Position numbers and translations under genes: made by a program. The notes beneath the pieces are model-generated. The model saw nothing but the letters and a program-made list of their open reading frames with translations, ran no database searches and was not told where the DNA came from. Shown here one piece after another: positions 32,490 through 44,749 of a stretch of 64,000 nucleotides of DNA; the first letter of the stretch is position 1, and the number at the start of each line of letters is the position of its first letter. Source of the stretch: Eledone cirrhosa (Eukaryota; Mollusca; Cephalopoda; Octopoda; Eledonidae); contig OZ024742.1 in the NCBI GenBank assembly GCA_964016885.1, positions 115,392,939 to 115,456,938 on the forward strand, read 5' to 3'.

Positions 32490-34250
32490 GTCAATGTTTT
32501 TTCCTAATTTTATATGATGCTTGAAATGTTGTTGCAGATTTATGGAAGCAATTTGAGAATAAGTCACTTTTTTTATTAATTAAATTACCATGATTAGCAA
32601 TTATTAATAGTGTCTCAGTATTGCAAAGATTGCAGTTAGGTGAGATGGAATCAATCCGATAAACTTCACAGTTTCGAAGTTTAATCCAAGAGATTGAGTA
32701 TTTTATATTTTTCTCTTTTATTGGGATAAAGAAGTAGAACATTTCTTATCTGGATTAGAAAAATAATGTTTATTATTGGAAAATTTCTGTTTAAAGTTCG
32801 ATGAAGTTGCACCTATGTAGTTATATGTCATATTATTATTTGCTTTAATGGTACATTTATATACTAAATTATTATCAAGGCAGTTATTTTGCAAAGGGCA
32901 TTTATATTTTCTTCTAGAGTTACAGTTCGATTTCATGCTATTTCTATAATCTAAACTGTTCGCATTAACATTGTTAATATTTTGTAGGTGTTCTAGTGTA
33001 AGTGCTTAAATTAATGTTATGTTTATTCTCTATAACTATAGTATAATTATTATTATTATTAATATCGTCATTATCGCTAATTATCTAAGAATTCTGCTAT
33101 TTATTTTTGCAATATTTTGAGCAATATTCATAGTTGTTGAGTAAGATAGTGTAACTGTGTGTCTATTGAAGAGAGAGTAATATTTATGTGTTCTAGGGAA
33201 ACATTTATCTAATGCTTTAAAAAATAATTGTACTACAGGTGTTTTAATAGCTAAAGATGCTGGTGGGGCATACCAAATAATAGATCTAATTCTTTTTCCC
33301 TGATTTATTCTCGAAATTGGTATTTGTATTTATATTTTTATTATTTTTATTTTTATTTTTATTTTTATTTTTATTTTTATTTTTATTTTTATTTTTATTT
33401 TTATTTTTACAGTCTGTTTTATTCATATTATTTTTATTATTATGAATATTTAGTTTATAATTACAATTATTATGTTCTACATATTCAATATTATTTTTAT
33501 ATCCTGCTTTATGTAACGCTTCATTATAATATGCAGCTTTACTATTAAACATGGATTTGTTAGCAGATAATCTAGTTAAACGTTGTTGAACACTATTGAC
33601 TATTGCATTTTTAACAGATTTATGATGATTGGAATAAAAACTAACATAATTTAGGTTTTCATTGGGTTTATGGAAGGGTAATATAGGCCTGAGTTTAAAT
33701 TAAGGGTTACGTCTAGGAAGTTAACTATTTTACTATTACTTTCTACTTCTAATTTCAGGTCATAATTTTTAAAGAATTCTGTAATTATTTTCTTTACACT
33801 ATTTAATTCCCTATTGCTATGTTTAACTACAGTAAATATTATATCATCTCTATATAAACCGCCGGTAATCTCCGCAGTTTTCTATTTATCATATTAAGGA
33901 TAAACATTCCCAGAAGATCGGTAACCTCAGCAGAATCTGACGATCCCATCGTAATGTCGAAATTCTTCTGCCCATCCGAACGAGCACCAACATTATTATT
34001 AAAATTAATCAAGGTTTGCCTACCCGTTAAATAATATTAATCTCCTCACTAGATAGATGAGTGTGTTTATATGCGTATGATAATGACTTATTCAAAAGTT
34101 TAGGAGTTATTGAGGCGTAGCGACTCGCTATGTCCTTTTGAATAAATTTATGATTTTTCTGGACGTGATGTAGGGGGCGTTATGTTCCGGCTATCTGTGT
34201 ACTACATGAATAACTGTGCCCACATTAGGTTGAAGTTGTAAAGGCACTTT
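32490..34250 (-). pseudogene. Penelope-like element, family B, RT plus GIY-YIG, decayed
   Basis: From high to low coordinates: SITPKLLNKSLSYAYKHTHL (about 34,125-34,065, the region around RT motif A), FDITMGSSDSAEVTDLLGMF (about 33,960-33,900, motif B region), GLYRDDIIFTVVKHSN (about 33,870-33,820, motif C as YRDD), and SKIVNFLDVTLNLNSGLYYP (about 33,735-33,680). It continues with SANKSMFNSKAAYYNEAL (33,565 on) and, after a lysine/asparagine repeat, KYKCPLQNNCLDNNLVYKC then YNYIGATSSNFKQKF (32,910-32,790, zinc motif and GIY-YIG), and finally CNLCNTETLLII (about 32,625). Frameshifts and stops are spread throughout. It covers the RT that the copy at 27,931-30,966 has lost, so it shows what a fuller family B member looks like. 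Confidence 0.75.
33336..33412 (+). repeat. (ATTTTT)n hexanucleotide repeat inside the PLE frame
   Basis: About 12 units of TTTTTA. On the minus strand it reads as a Lys-Asn run, in frame with the PLE protein. Confidence 0.95.
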
Positions 34251-34773
34251 CATAACCCATTGGACTAATTGGTTGGCATGCAAAATTGAACATACATAAA
34301 TGAAGAGCAGCTGGAAACCATATAAAAAACGGTTGCTAAACCTTTATCATGTAAATAAACTTTCTATATACAAACGTATTTATTCTCACGCTTAAACGCA
34401 ATACTACATTTGGAATTATAATCCGTTGATTAGATTTCAAATCCCACCGACATAAATTCGGTATATGATTAGTTTGTACAGTCTAAGTAGCATTCAATTA
34501 AATCAACTACATCACTAACATAATATGTGTGGATATTCATTGATTCGTTAGAGAGTCGGACAACAACCATTCCGGCAATTATTTGAAACCTGAAATACTA
34601 GGCAATCTGATAATTAAAAAATCTTCGGCGAAAGACATCCAGCATTTGTATCATAGCTGTATGTGTGCCTAAGTTTTGACAACATATTTTTCACATATTC
34701 TAAAAGTTGTATATTTCGATGTATATTTCGATGTTTTATTTCGCAGACAGCATGTTTGTGTAGCTGCTCCAAA

Positions 34774-34774
34774 A

Positions 34775-34833
<59 letters not shown>

Positions 34834-34846
34834 TTATTATTATTAT

Positions 34847-34906
<60 letters not shown>

Positions 34907-34912
34907 CAGCAG
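34774..34912 (+). repeat. (TAG)n / (TAT)n trinucleotide repeat
   Basis: About 58 bp of TAG, a short TAT block, then TAG again, ending in GGCAGCAGCAGCAG. Frames through it are artefacts (poly-Val, poly-Leu). Confidence 0.95.
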
Positions 34913-35350
34913 CAGCAGTTGGAGAAACGAGAAGTAGTTAAAGGAAATCATGTGCAAATCATATGCTATATCAAGAAAATGTATGAATTACATGCAACAA
35001 AGCAATGGAAATTGTTATATAAAGAAACTAATCTATAGAAGTGTTACATATGATCCAACTGATGCATAATCGACACTCTAGTGAAATACAGAAGCTCACG
35101 TGTATGTAGCGAGTAATTGTATGACTCGTCTCTATTGAAAATACATATATATTACTTATATGATGTGTGACTAGACGAAATCTGCTGGCTGAAAATATGC
35201 ACATAGTGATGAACATTTGAGGACATAGGTGAAAATCAAGTGATAAAAAAAAAATCATTTAAACATTAGAAACATATTAAAATGTACGTCGTTGTTAATT
35301 ATCAACATCACACAGGTGCACACACAGACATACATACTGAAATACACACA
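34913..35350. other. No recognisable gene
   Basis: AT-rich, unassigned. Confidence 0.5.
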
Positions 35351-35397
35351 CATATATATATATATAATATAATATATATAATATAATATATATAATG

Positions 35398-35468
<71 letters not shown>

Positions 35469-35480
35469 GGGGGGGGGATA
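35351..35480 (+). repeat. (TA)n with TAATA interruptions, (GT)n and G-tract
   Basis: Compound repeat ending in GTGTGTGTG and a nine-base G run. Confidence 0.95.
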
Positions 35481-35952
35481 TAATTATATGTGTGAGTGTA
35501 TGTGTGTGTATGTGTGTGTGAAAATATATATCTTCTTATTTTTCGTCTAACTATGCCTGAAATTGTTGTGGGAGCAGAGTCATCAAACACTCCGACCAAC
35601 TATCAGAAGCAACCGTCTCCTATCGGTTGCTGTTGACAGTAAAATATGTCCAGCGATTCTTTCCTGACACATTCTGAGACATTCTAAAACATGCCTATTT
35701 TGTCGGAGTTGTGATTTCTCATTTTGGAGTAGTATTGGCTCAACCTCGAGCGAATAGCTGCTCTCCGTGCTATGCACTCGAATGAGTAACGTTACACAAA
35801 AACGTTTCGAGGGAGTCCCATTTCGGCCGCTTCATTACTCATGATTTATGACCACAGTTATGGGCTCGCACGAATACCTAACTAAAGATAGCTTTGGCCT
35901 TTACACCTACATCATTTCTTCTGATTAGCAAAGAGTAAAATCCGTCGGCCGT
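35481..35952. other. Unassigned, contains a block shared with 190-215
   Basis: GGGAGCAGAGTC plus AAACACTCC near 35,570-35,592 recurs at about 190-215. On the minus strand both read VF.DSAPTT, which could be a remnant of mobile-element coding sequence. Not classifiable by eye. Confidence 0.35.
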
Positions 35953-36146
35953 AATTTACACTGGCACTATCGGTAGAGGTTCGGACGCCATGCTTTGCAG
36001 CAAAGAGATACGGCCCTTTATGATCTGAGTTCAAATCGCGCCGAGGTTAACTTTGCCTCTCATCCTTACCGGGGCTATAAAATAAAGTACCAGTAATACA
36101 CTGTGATTACACTGCTGGCCTTGTGCCAAAGTAGAAACAATTACTT
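35953..36146 (+). mobile_element. tRNA-derived SINE
   Basis: A diverged full-length copy: CACTATCGGTAGAGG head, B-box GTTCAAATCG around 36,030, GGGGCTATAAAATAAAGTAC centre and GTGCCAAAGTAGAAACAATT end. Confidence 0.9.
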
Positions 36147-36189
36147 ATCTCGACAGATCGTGATCTACAATTTGCACTTAATGGGTTTG

Positions 36190-36385
36190 TTATGCCGAGT
36201 GATGCATTGTTGGAATGAAAATAAATGCTGAGAAATCTAAGACACTCGTTCTCTCAATGAATTTTGAAAGGTGCGCTCTGTGCGTAAATTGAGACCAATT
36301 GAAAGCATGTAGCGTAGTTCAAGTATCATGGGGCTATGTTCACAAGTGATGGAAGACGGAGGTGAATTAAGTGCAATAACACACA
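36190..36385 (+). pseudogene. LINE reverse transcriptase fragment
   Basis: GMKINAEKSKTLVLS, followed in another frame by FKYHGAMFTSDGRRR. These are the conserved blocks that follow the YADD motif in APE-type non-LTR retrotransposons (LK.N..KTKVL and FKYLG...T.DG). About 65 codons, frame broken, no further extension. Confidence 0.6.
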
Positions 36386-37820
36386 CACGCACACATATAT
36401 ATATATGTGTGTGTGTATACTTATATACTTACAAAGATAGCTGTAGTTAGATATAGCTATATAGAAGAATGTAGGATAATATTTTAGGGATTTGACCGCT
36501 ATTTCTTCTATTACTTCTATGCATAGACCTGCTATGGTGAAACCGATGTGGTACACTACCCCGAATCGATCCAGTGATAGTTATATAAGAGGATTACTCA
36601 ATAAGGATTTTGCATCGAATTGAATATTTGAAGAAGTAATTTTTTCAGTTTGCTTTCTCTATTTGCATAGGTATCATAGGTATTGAAATATAGCTAACTG
36701 GCTCTACGAATTTCTATAAATAATTTATGTAATGATGGTTTAAGTTTCCAATACACTGCTTTCATCACATTTTGGCAATAAATCTGTAGAAGTCGATAAA
36801 TGCGTCGTAATTTAAATTTAGCAGCAGCAATAAGGCCTCACTTAACGTAGAGAAAAAGTAAATGTATCAAAATGCATAATGAATCGTATAAATCATGCTT
36901 ATATATTTCAAAGAAAGTCTCCTTAAATATAATATCTGAAGGTAGAATGATTCGTGTTCAAATCTAAAATGTATACAAATATTTCTTGTATGAGATTGCA
37001 GTTTGCTAATTAGTCACGTATACATGTTTTGCCAAGGATGCAATGCGCTCTCCGTTCCGGGAATAAACATTAGAAACTTACAATTGTGAATCAGCTCCTT
37101 CACACATTCACACGTAGACGCAGACCCACATATGCAGAAGCACCCACCCATTCACTCTCAAAAACACACATTTATATATATGTATGTCTTACGTTTATGT
37201 CGGATAGTTTAAGCAATAGGACATTGTATCTGTGATCCAATCATTCCGATTAGCAGACCGAGATGCAATAAGCAAATCACTTGATGTATGCATATCTTCC
37301 ATCATAGATGTGGTATCTCCTGATTTGAACAGGAATGAAATACTTAAATGGGAATACAAGGAGACCGGATTCAAATATATCTAAACTATCATAAAGTAAG
37401 GATTGCGGGACTGCATACAGATTATAATTTGTTCATCCTATTAGTAAAATAATTTGGATAACTTTGAATAAATAATGAATGAATACTACATAATTTATGT
37501 ACTATATTTCGTGGCAGTTGATTAAATATATTTTATTGTTTATTTAAATATTTACTTCTATAAAATGTTCAAATGTCAACACTTCCGGTTAGCGATCGCT
37601 TAGATAAACATTCATATATTTCCATAAATAATTTGTTTCCTAATGCAGTTTATATATAATATCGTCTTTTTTTAATGTATCGTGGATTACGTTTCTGATT
37701 ACATAAGAAAGTGTAACACAGTCTTCGTTCAATTCCTGTGTATATTGTCAATTACGATTTTGTTTGATGTATCATTCATATCTACATGCTTGCGTATAAT
37801 ATCAATATACATACTACACA
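36386..37820. other. AT-rich sequence, no recognisable gene
   Basis: Contains a small CA/TA repeat at 36,379-36,418. The 106-aa plus frame at 37,682 is hydrophobic at its start but has no recognisable motif, and I would not call it. Confidence 0.45.
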
Positions 37821-37860
37821 AGCCAGCAGAAAACCACCCGAAGGGTGGGTTTTCTGCTAG
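37821..37860. repeat. GC-rich hairpin ending in CTAG (possible Helitron 3' end)
   Basis: CCAGCAGAAAACCACCC pairs with GGGTGGGTTTTCTGCTAG around a GAA loop, with one bulge. It stands out in AT-rich DNA. Helitrons end in a GC-rich hairpin then CTRR and insert before a T; here CTAG is followed by T, but the stem includes the CTAG itself, which is not canonical. No upstream TC terminus or Rep/helicase was found. Confidence 0.35.
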
Positions 37861-38232
37861 TTTATTTAATGATGCACAATTACTTAATGCTTATTCCTGT
37901 GGCTGGTTTACGTCATCAGGCAATACGATCGCTGACGTCAGCAGATGGAATGGACATAGAATAATTAGTTCACTAATCCCTCATATCGCAACATGTACAT
38001 GATATATGAAAATCTCGTACATTTATTAATAACCGCTTCTTTTTGTGTGGCGGTATGGTTATGAATAGAGTTAAAGTCTCCTTCGTGTCGGAAATATTTT
38101 ATTTTAATTGGACAACTCATCCGTATAAAATGTGTTAGGCAGATACAAATATGTATTTGTAGGTATATAACGATAGGTAGTTAGAGAGAAACTCGATGTT
38201 TCCGCGTGAAGATGCATTCACAGCAATAGCAG
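37861..38232. other. No recognisable gene
   Basis: Unassigned AT-rich DNA. Confidence 0.5.
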
Positions 38233-38251
38233 CAGTGGCTGTCTAAATAAT

Positions 38252-38440
38252 TGTTTCTACTGTAGGCACAAGGCCAGCAAATACCCAGTGCATTACTGGT
38301 ACTTTATTTTATCGACCCCTTAAGGATGAAAGGCAAAATCAACCTCGGCGGGATTTGAACTCAGATCGTAAAGGGACGTAACTATGCTGGAAAGCATGGC
38401 GTCCGATCCTCTACTGATATTGCCAATCCACCACCCTATA
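38252..38440 (-). mobile_element. tRNA-derived SINE with a 19-bp target-site duplication
   Basis: An antisense full-length copy (TTGTTTCTACTGTAGGCACA ... GGATTTGAACTCAGATCG ... ATATTGCCAATCCACCACC). CAGTGGCTGTCTAAATAAT (38,233-38,251) and CAGTGGTTGTCTAAATAAT (38,447-38,465) form the duplication with one mismatch. It lies at the 3' edge of a decayed PLE. Confidence 0.92.
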
Positions 38441-38449
38441 TTTAGACAG

Positions 38450-39250
38450 TGGTTGTCTAAATAATCTACCCTAGTCAGATTTGTGGCTACGGTGATCGTA
38501 AGTCCCAGCTCTATGAAAGTGGCTATCAGGTCCTTTCTAAAAATATCAAGTCCGTGACCAGATTTATGGTGTGATAGGTCATTCAAGGAATCTCCATCGC
38601 AACATATCTAATATGTATAAAACAACTAAATAGTATACCTCAGCAGTATTGAACCATCTCATTGAGACATTGAATAGTTCTGACGTAGTTGTTTTTTTGT
38701 TTTGTTTTTTCTCCAGGCTACACCAGTATTGTAGAGGAGAGTACTTTTGCAGTGTGTAATGATGTGTCTATCTAAGTCATGGACGGCGGTATAATTATTG
38801 GTAGTGTTTATATCCCAACGCTTTCTTCAACAGAGTCACCGATATAGGACGGGTAGAGGTTTACTATGTCAATCACGGTAAAAGTAGCATTTTTGATGCT
38901 GAATCCTTGTTGGTGCAGAGTCGAAGTTCATCCAACGGGACAGCATGAATTTCTTCCTAATCGTCTTAACTAGTTCTCTAAGAATAGATTTGCTAACTAA
39001 TCTCTGTGCCTGCCCGGATCAACAATCTACCTGTGGGTAGCGAAATGGGTCTCATGATCCATAATTCTTGAAAAGGGATTGTAGTTTCTTATCTACATTA
39101 AGGGTGAAGGATAGCTGCTTAGCTTCTCTATTGCTGTTAACATAAGCGTCGTGGTCTTTAGCAGAGACATAACACATATTTAGATTTTCCACTAAAACCT
39201 TTGTCCTAACTGCTAAAACAAACACATTTATGAAGTTGACCAAACTACTT
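38450..39250 (-). pseudogene. Penelope-like element, family B fragment
   Basis: The minus-strand frame 38,586-38,450 reads LNDLSHHKSGHGLDIFRKDL, IATFIELGLTITVATNLTRV and DYLD, equivalent to the RT-to-linker block FKNYDLKLEVESNSKIVNFL in the copy at 33,800. Upstream (39,243-38,600), the reading SAKDHDAYVNSNREAKQLSF, DPFRYPQVDC and RELVKTIRKKFMLSRWMNFD is plausible earlier RT or N-terminal sequence, with several stops. The element is truncated by the SINE insertion site. Confidence 0.55.
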
Positions 39251-39597
39251 ACGACTACTTGGCACGAAAGTCAATAACGTTGAAGTAAAGAAGTTGTTAT
39301 AAATATAGATGAGGATCCCCGAATCATCTGCTATCAATATAACACCAAATTGGCAAACGGTCCCCGAATCGAATCGGTCCTCTATTTTCTATTTTCTATT
39401 TTAAATTACTTTATATATTTTATCTTATATTCTCTGTCTGAGTTCAACACATCCTATTATATAATTCTGCAAATAACACCTGATGATATAGTCTACTCTA
39501 ACAATATAATCGGATGTTAGGGCCCTGTCATCGAAATATGTTTAGTGGTTTCGGGTGATTAAAATGTTAAAGTAAAATTTGCCTTCTGTTGGTGTTT

Positions 39598-39672
<75 letters not shown>

Positions 39673-40775
39673 TATATATAAAATTGATAACATGGCATCA
39701 CTCTCATTGGAAATAGTTGGTAATTCAGGATAATTTACTAAAGTACTCCTTGATTGACATCGGTAAGAGTTGTTTGCTGAAGTGCTCTGACAAGAGATAC
39801 ATCTCCCATTTTTCAACACACCCATTTGCAAATGCACACATTATATTTCCGCAAATGATTACGGAAGGAGAGAATGAAAGGTGAGAGAGAAGACGAGATA
39901 AAATGGGTATGTACTTTGTGCGGAATCTTGAAGCAGCAATGCGTAAATCCCAGTTCATGTTTGAGAGGACGAATACTATTAAGAGATATATAAATTTAGA
40001 TGGACTCATGCTCAACCACACGCATGAACGTACAAACAGTAAGCCCATGCTTAAACATGCATGGAAGGCATACATCCATCTATATACAGTCGGATATATA
40101 TGTTGAAAGGAATGCCAATTGGTTCTTCTAAGAACAAATGCTGGAAATTAAACATTTGTTAAATGACAACAAAACAATTACTTTGAAACGTACCGATCAA
40201 ACTCGCATATTTTAGAAATTTAAATCAAGCCACGTGGCAATTGATAATTAACAATTATCTCCAATTTACAAAGCAAATATGAATAATATTAGAAAAAATC
40301 ACGTCATGAAGCGGGCTTTGGAATAAGCCTATTAATTTGAAATGCTACCTTATCTCTGATTACACTGGTCAACAAGCATTTTCCATCAAGCATATATCAA
40401 GGTGTACTTAGTGTAGTTTTTAATGCTGATTTCATATATACAATTAGTTGATTGACATCACGTAAAATTCCAAGATGAGAAAGTTTGTTTGGTTTTAGCC
40501 CATGTATTATATAGAAATTCCAATTAGTGACGTGTATGCTTGTATTTCATTTACATCATGGAAACAGCTTTAAAATAAACTACGTTATTCATTGCTGCAT
40601 AGTTCAGATGCGATATTTCATCATCTTAAATTAACCAATCAAGTTTTATTTCATGAAATAGGTATTTCAATATCTCAAATTATCCAGTCATAATTGGTCT
40701 GAAGAAATATTTCATTATCTCAAATTCAATATAAGTATAACAGTTTGTATCTATTTTTTTACTTGTTTTACAGTG
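39251..40775. other. AT-rich sequence with one (TA)n, no recognisable gene
   Basis: (TA)n at 39,599-39,668. 40,615-40,730 has three loose copies of ATTTCAT.ATCTCAAATT. Nothing coding is supported. Confidence 0.45.
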
Positions 40776-40777
40776 TT

Positions 40778-42365
40778 AACTATGTTAAGAGAGTGTAGAA
40801 ATCGTGCTGGTGTGTTTTGTTATATCTGTGGACAATTTATTGTGAAAGCTCAAAAACGTACAATAACACCAGAGATCAAGATTTTATAAGCTATATTATG
40901 ACTGTCCCCTTGGAGATCAAGACAAGTTATGGGCATCACATTTGATTTGCTCAGCTTGCTCAAATGGTTTACGTGACTGGTCCAATAAGAAGAAGTCCAT
41001 GCATCTTGCCATTCCAATGATATGGAGGGAGCCGAAAGACCATTTTAATGACTGTTATTTTTGCAAAGTAAATGTCACAGGATTTTCAATGAGACCTGTG
41101 CCTCACAATGGAAGTCTGCCAATTCCAGTTCCACCAAATGATAGTATTGAAGCATCAGATGATGATGCTGACTATCACGATAGTGCTGCTGAGGAAGATA
41201 ACGTGGCTGATGACGATAGCTTTGAACCTCAGAAATGTTCGCAAGCTGAACTGAATCACCTTGTCATAGACCTACCCCTCTCTAAAGATAAAGCAGAACT
41301 GTTGTCATCAAGATTGAAAGAGAATTATCTGTTAGAGCACGGATTCGTATACCTTATTTTCGGCAGAGAAATGTGGTTCTACAAACGTGATTGTTTTATG
41401 GGATTTTCGAATGTTTATCACAAAATCATGATCCTGCAGAGTGGCGTTTGATTATTAACTCTTCAAAACGAAATTTAAAAGCTGTACTTCCTTATAATGG
41501 TAATTTGAAGCCATCCATTCATATTGAAAACTCCGCTCATCTTCATGAATCATACGGTAATATAGAACTTTTACTTCATGCCATTGACTATGAAAGATGA
41601 TCATGGAAAATATGTGGAGATTTAAAAGTCATTGGAATGTTAATGGAAATGCAGTCAGGTTTCAGCAAATACGGTTGTTTCTTGTGTCTATGGGATAGTC
41701 TGGCAACTGACAGACATTATTCGGAATCAAATTGGCAGACAAGAATATCATACCAGCCAGGACTGTCTAGCGTCAAGAAAGCACCTCTTGTAGATCAATG
41801 TAATGTCTTATTGCCTCATTTGCACATAAAGCTTGGATTGATGAAACAGTGTGTAAAGACACTAGGGAAGAGAAATGACGGAAGCCTTCAGTATATTGTA
41901 GAAAAGTTTCCCAAAATCACACAGCGAAGTTTAAAGAGGGTATCTTTATCGGACCCCAAATTAGAGAAGTACTCAAAGATGTCAACACCAAGACAACACT
42001 GGCTGAAATTGAACTGCCTGCCTGGAATAATTTCAATTGGATCTGTGAGAATTTCCTAGGCAACAAGAAGGCAATGGACTACAAGGATGGCAGCAAGAAT
42101 CTTTTCAAATGTTACTCAACAATGGGTTGTCACATGTCACTGAAATTTTACTTCTTGGACTCCCATCTGTATTTCGTCGCAGATAACCTTGGAGCAGTGT
42201 CTGGGGAACATGGTGAAAGATTTCACCAGGACATTTGTGCTTTGGAGAAACGGCTTCTGGAATGACAGTATGCTGGCTGACTACTGCTGGACACTTTACC
42301 GTGATCATCCAGATCAGGAACTCCGCAGGAAAACTAAATCACAATGTTTTGTAACTCTGTTATTC
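40778..42365 (+). pseudogene. Cys-rich repetitive gene of unknown function, frameshifted
   Basis: A conceptual protein of about 500 residues can be followed across at least four frame changes. In order: FCYICGQFIVKAQKRTITPE (40,820 on), YYDCPLGDQDKLWASHLICS and ACSNGLRDWSNKKK (zinc-type CxxC pairs), MIWREPKDHFNDCYFCKVNV, a Glu/Asp-rich acidic linker (41,150-41,225), and LPLSKDKAELLSSRLKENYL. It continues with WRLIINSSKRNLKAVLPYNG (41,443 on), CGDLKVIGMLMEMQSGFSKY, GCFLCLWDS, LLPHLHIKLGLMKQ, IFIGPQIREVL, MGCHMSLKFYF, GERFHQDICALEKR and MLADYCWTLYRDHPDQ. The block order matches uncharacterised multi-copy proteins I have seen in several invertebrates. Four CxxC pairs suggest a DNA- or RNA-binding N-terminus. 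Shifts lie near 40,890, 41,400, 41,935 and 42,255, with a TGA at 41,598. It has no introns and an AATAAA downstream, so it could be an old retrocopy or a dead mobile gene. Confidence 0.6.
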
Positions 42366-42436
42366 TAGGTTTGTTTTGTTTGACCCATTTGTTGTGTATT
42401 CACTCCTTGTAGAATGATAGTGATGATTTTTAACTC

Positions 42437-42442
42437 AATAAA
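42437..42442 (+). promoter_or_regulatory. Polyadenylation signal AATAAA
   Basis: Lies 70-80 bp after the last conserved codons of the pseudogene, in the expected place for its 3' end. Confidence 0.45.
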
Positions 42443-42449
42443 CTCATTT

Positions 42450-43325
42450 ACCTTCTAAAAATAATATGTCTTTATTTATTACGTTAATGATCTCATATGT
42501 ACAAATATCTAAATATGTGCATGTATCTACTGAAAAGCTGATACGTGGTGCATACAAATAGAGTGACAGTTTGAAATCAGCATGAAAAATTAGTCTGAAA
42601 AAAGTTGGTTTGCATTCATAATGAGTATAATACATTTAATTATCAAATGTACATTTGCTGGTTTACCGAATTTTTTTTAATATGGATGGATGTTCTCATA
42701 AAAATGAGACTTCAATTCTTTCAATGAAAAAATGAGCATATGAAAGTGTTATGTAGTATACAAGCGTAACTTAGGAAAGCAAAATAAAGCTTTCAGAAAG
42801 CAATTATCGTTGCGACTAGAATAAGAAACCTTTGTTGTTGTTGAATAATTGTTTTTCGAATCGAAATGTTTAATGACCACACAATTTCTCTTAAGATTCT
42901 TATGGTATTATAATTTAACCAAATTAAAATGTGAACGTATTTGGTGTTTCTTCTTACGTTTCATCTGATATTCATACGAAGCAAATCTGTTTACAGGAGC
43001 AAATGAACGTATACTGTATTTTATTTAATATAATCTAACTTTAATGTATGTAAACTTGGAGGAAAGTAGGTGAAATATGCCCTATACCCATGAGGGTACA
43101 ATAACATCGGATTTATCTTCAAGGTTAAGGTGATAATGTATGTGAAACCCTTCTTTATTTTGTTTGGCTATACATAACATGGTTCAGTGATGTTCTGATA
43201 GATGAGGAGATATAGATAAGAATGTTGGTCGCCCAAATACCAATATAATCATTTGCATTGCGTCGACTATGTTCGAATTTCAATTATCCAAATGGGCTGC
43301 GGTCGGGAGTTTACACATCTCTCTC
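42450..43325. other. AT-rich sequence, no recognisable gene
   Basis: Nothing assignable. Confidence 0.5.
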
Positions 43326-43334
43326 TCTCACTCA

Positions 43335-43412
<78 letters not shown>

Positions 43413-43450
43413 TTATCTCTCTCTCTCTTTCTCGTTATCTCTCTCCTCTC

Positions 43451-43499
<49 letters not shown>

Positions 43500-43520
43500 A
43501 TATCTATCTATCTATATATC
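43326..43520 (+). repeat. (CT)n then (CTAT)n microsatellites
   Basis: CT run at 43,340-43,410, imperfect CT to about 43,450, then CTAT units to about 43,520. The 90-140-aa Leu-Ser frames are artefacts. Confidence 0.95.
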
Positions 43521-43866
43521 CCCCTCTCTCCCTCTGTAAAGTTTACCTCTCTTCTGGTCCCTCTTAGCAACTTTGCACGGAGCTGTTTAGAGATGTTAAT
43601 TACAAATATTCGGATTCTAAGCTGGTTTTACTATTATTTGCTCTTGAAAGTCATAATTAACAATATTTTCATCCCGCAAACGATTAATTAGACTTAAACC
43701 TAATTAGCAGTTATTTCTTCTAGAACATAGTATCACTGCTTTAATGTGACTAGTATCAGCTGTTAGGTTTATATGTAAAAACATGGTTATTACATTTCCT
43801 CATAATGTCCAAAGTTCTGCAAGACAGTGATCCTCAAATTCAATTATAATATATCTACGAATAATG

Positions 43867-43919
<53 letters not shown>
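43867..43919 (+). repeat. (CT)n-(TA)n microsatellite
   Basis: Short compound run. Confidence 0.95.
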
Positions 43920-43923
<4 letters not shown>

Positions 43924-44749
43924 CATTCAGCCCACTACATTGTCGGCAACTTTATAGCAGTATATTCCTTACCAACACGGTTTAATTGCAGGAGACTCCT
44001 ATTCTCAAATTGCCTTATGAAGTAAACTGAAACGAAAAGTCAATCCATGAATTAGGATTTATTCATTGAAATTATGAATAGTCAATCTAGATTTAATAAA
44101 CAATGATCTCATAGATAATTCGATAATTCGTGTGAAATATTAGGTTCCACCATTGTTCAACTAAGGTATTTACAGAATCTATCTTGTAAAAAGGTATACC
44201 ACTAAGGTGAATTTTCCAATTCGCAACGAATGCCGGCTCCATAAACATTATTTAACAAACAGCAACAATGCAAGAATGCTCCCAACATTAATGCGAATAT
44301 GGCAATTCAGTGCATAATATCCAATATTACTGAAACCAAATTGCAACAAAAAATATATAGTTACCATACAATCAGAGAAAATGTTATCCGGAATAATCCA
44401 AATTGAAACATGTGTCAACACCCTTAAAAGACGGCATGAACAATGGGACAACTATTTCTATATTTTAGACTTGACATTTTATACATTTCTCTTTTAATAA
44501 CCCTTACTGAATGACTTCAATTGTACAAAGGAAAGTACACAGAATCTTCAGTTATTACACACACACACACATATATATATATATACATATTTTACGCATT
44601 TTTTTTTCTTCTCCCCAATTTTTTTCTCATTTTCCCAGGTCCATTTCCTGATCACTCGGTGCTTTATATTAATCTCTTATTTCTAACTCTATCTTCTGAT
44701 GAAGGACTAGCTTATTGACAAATAAATCCTTATATATGCTAGATGCACA
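43920..44749. other. AT-rich sequence, no recognisable gene
   Basis: Contains a CA/TA repeat at 44,559-44,590 and a T-rich run. Nothing coding. Confidence 0.5.

Noticed and set aside
43253..43691. Several 93-140-codon Leu/Ser/Ile frames
   Set aside because: Translation of (CT)n and (CTAT)n in three frames; no start context or conserved part.
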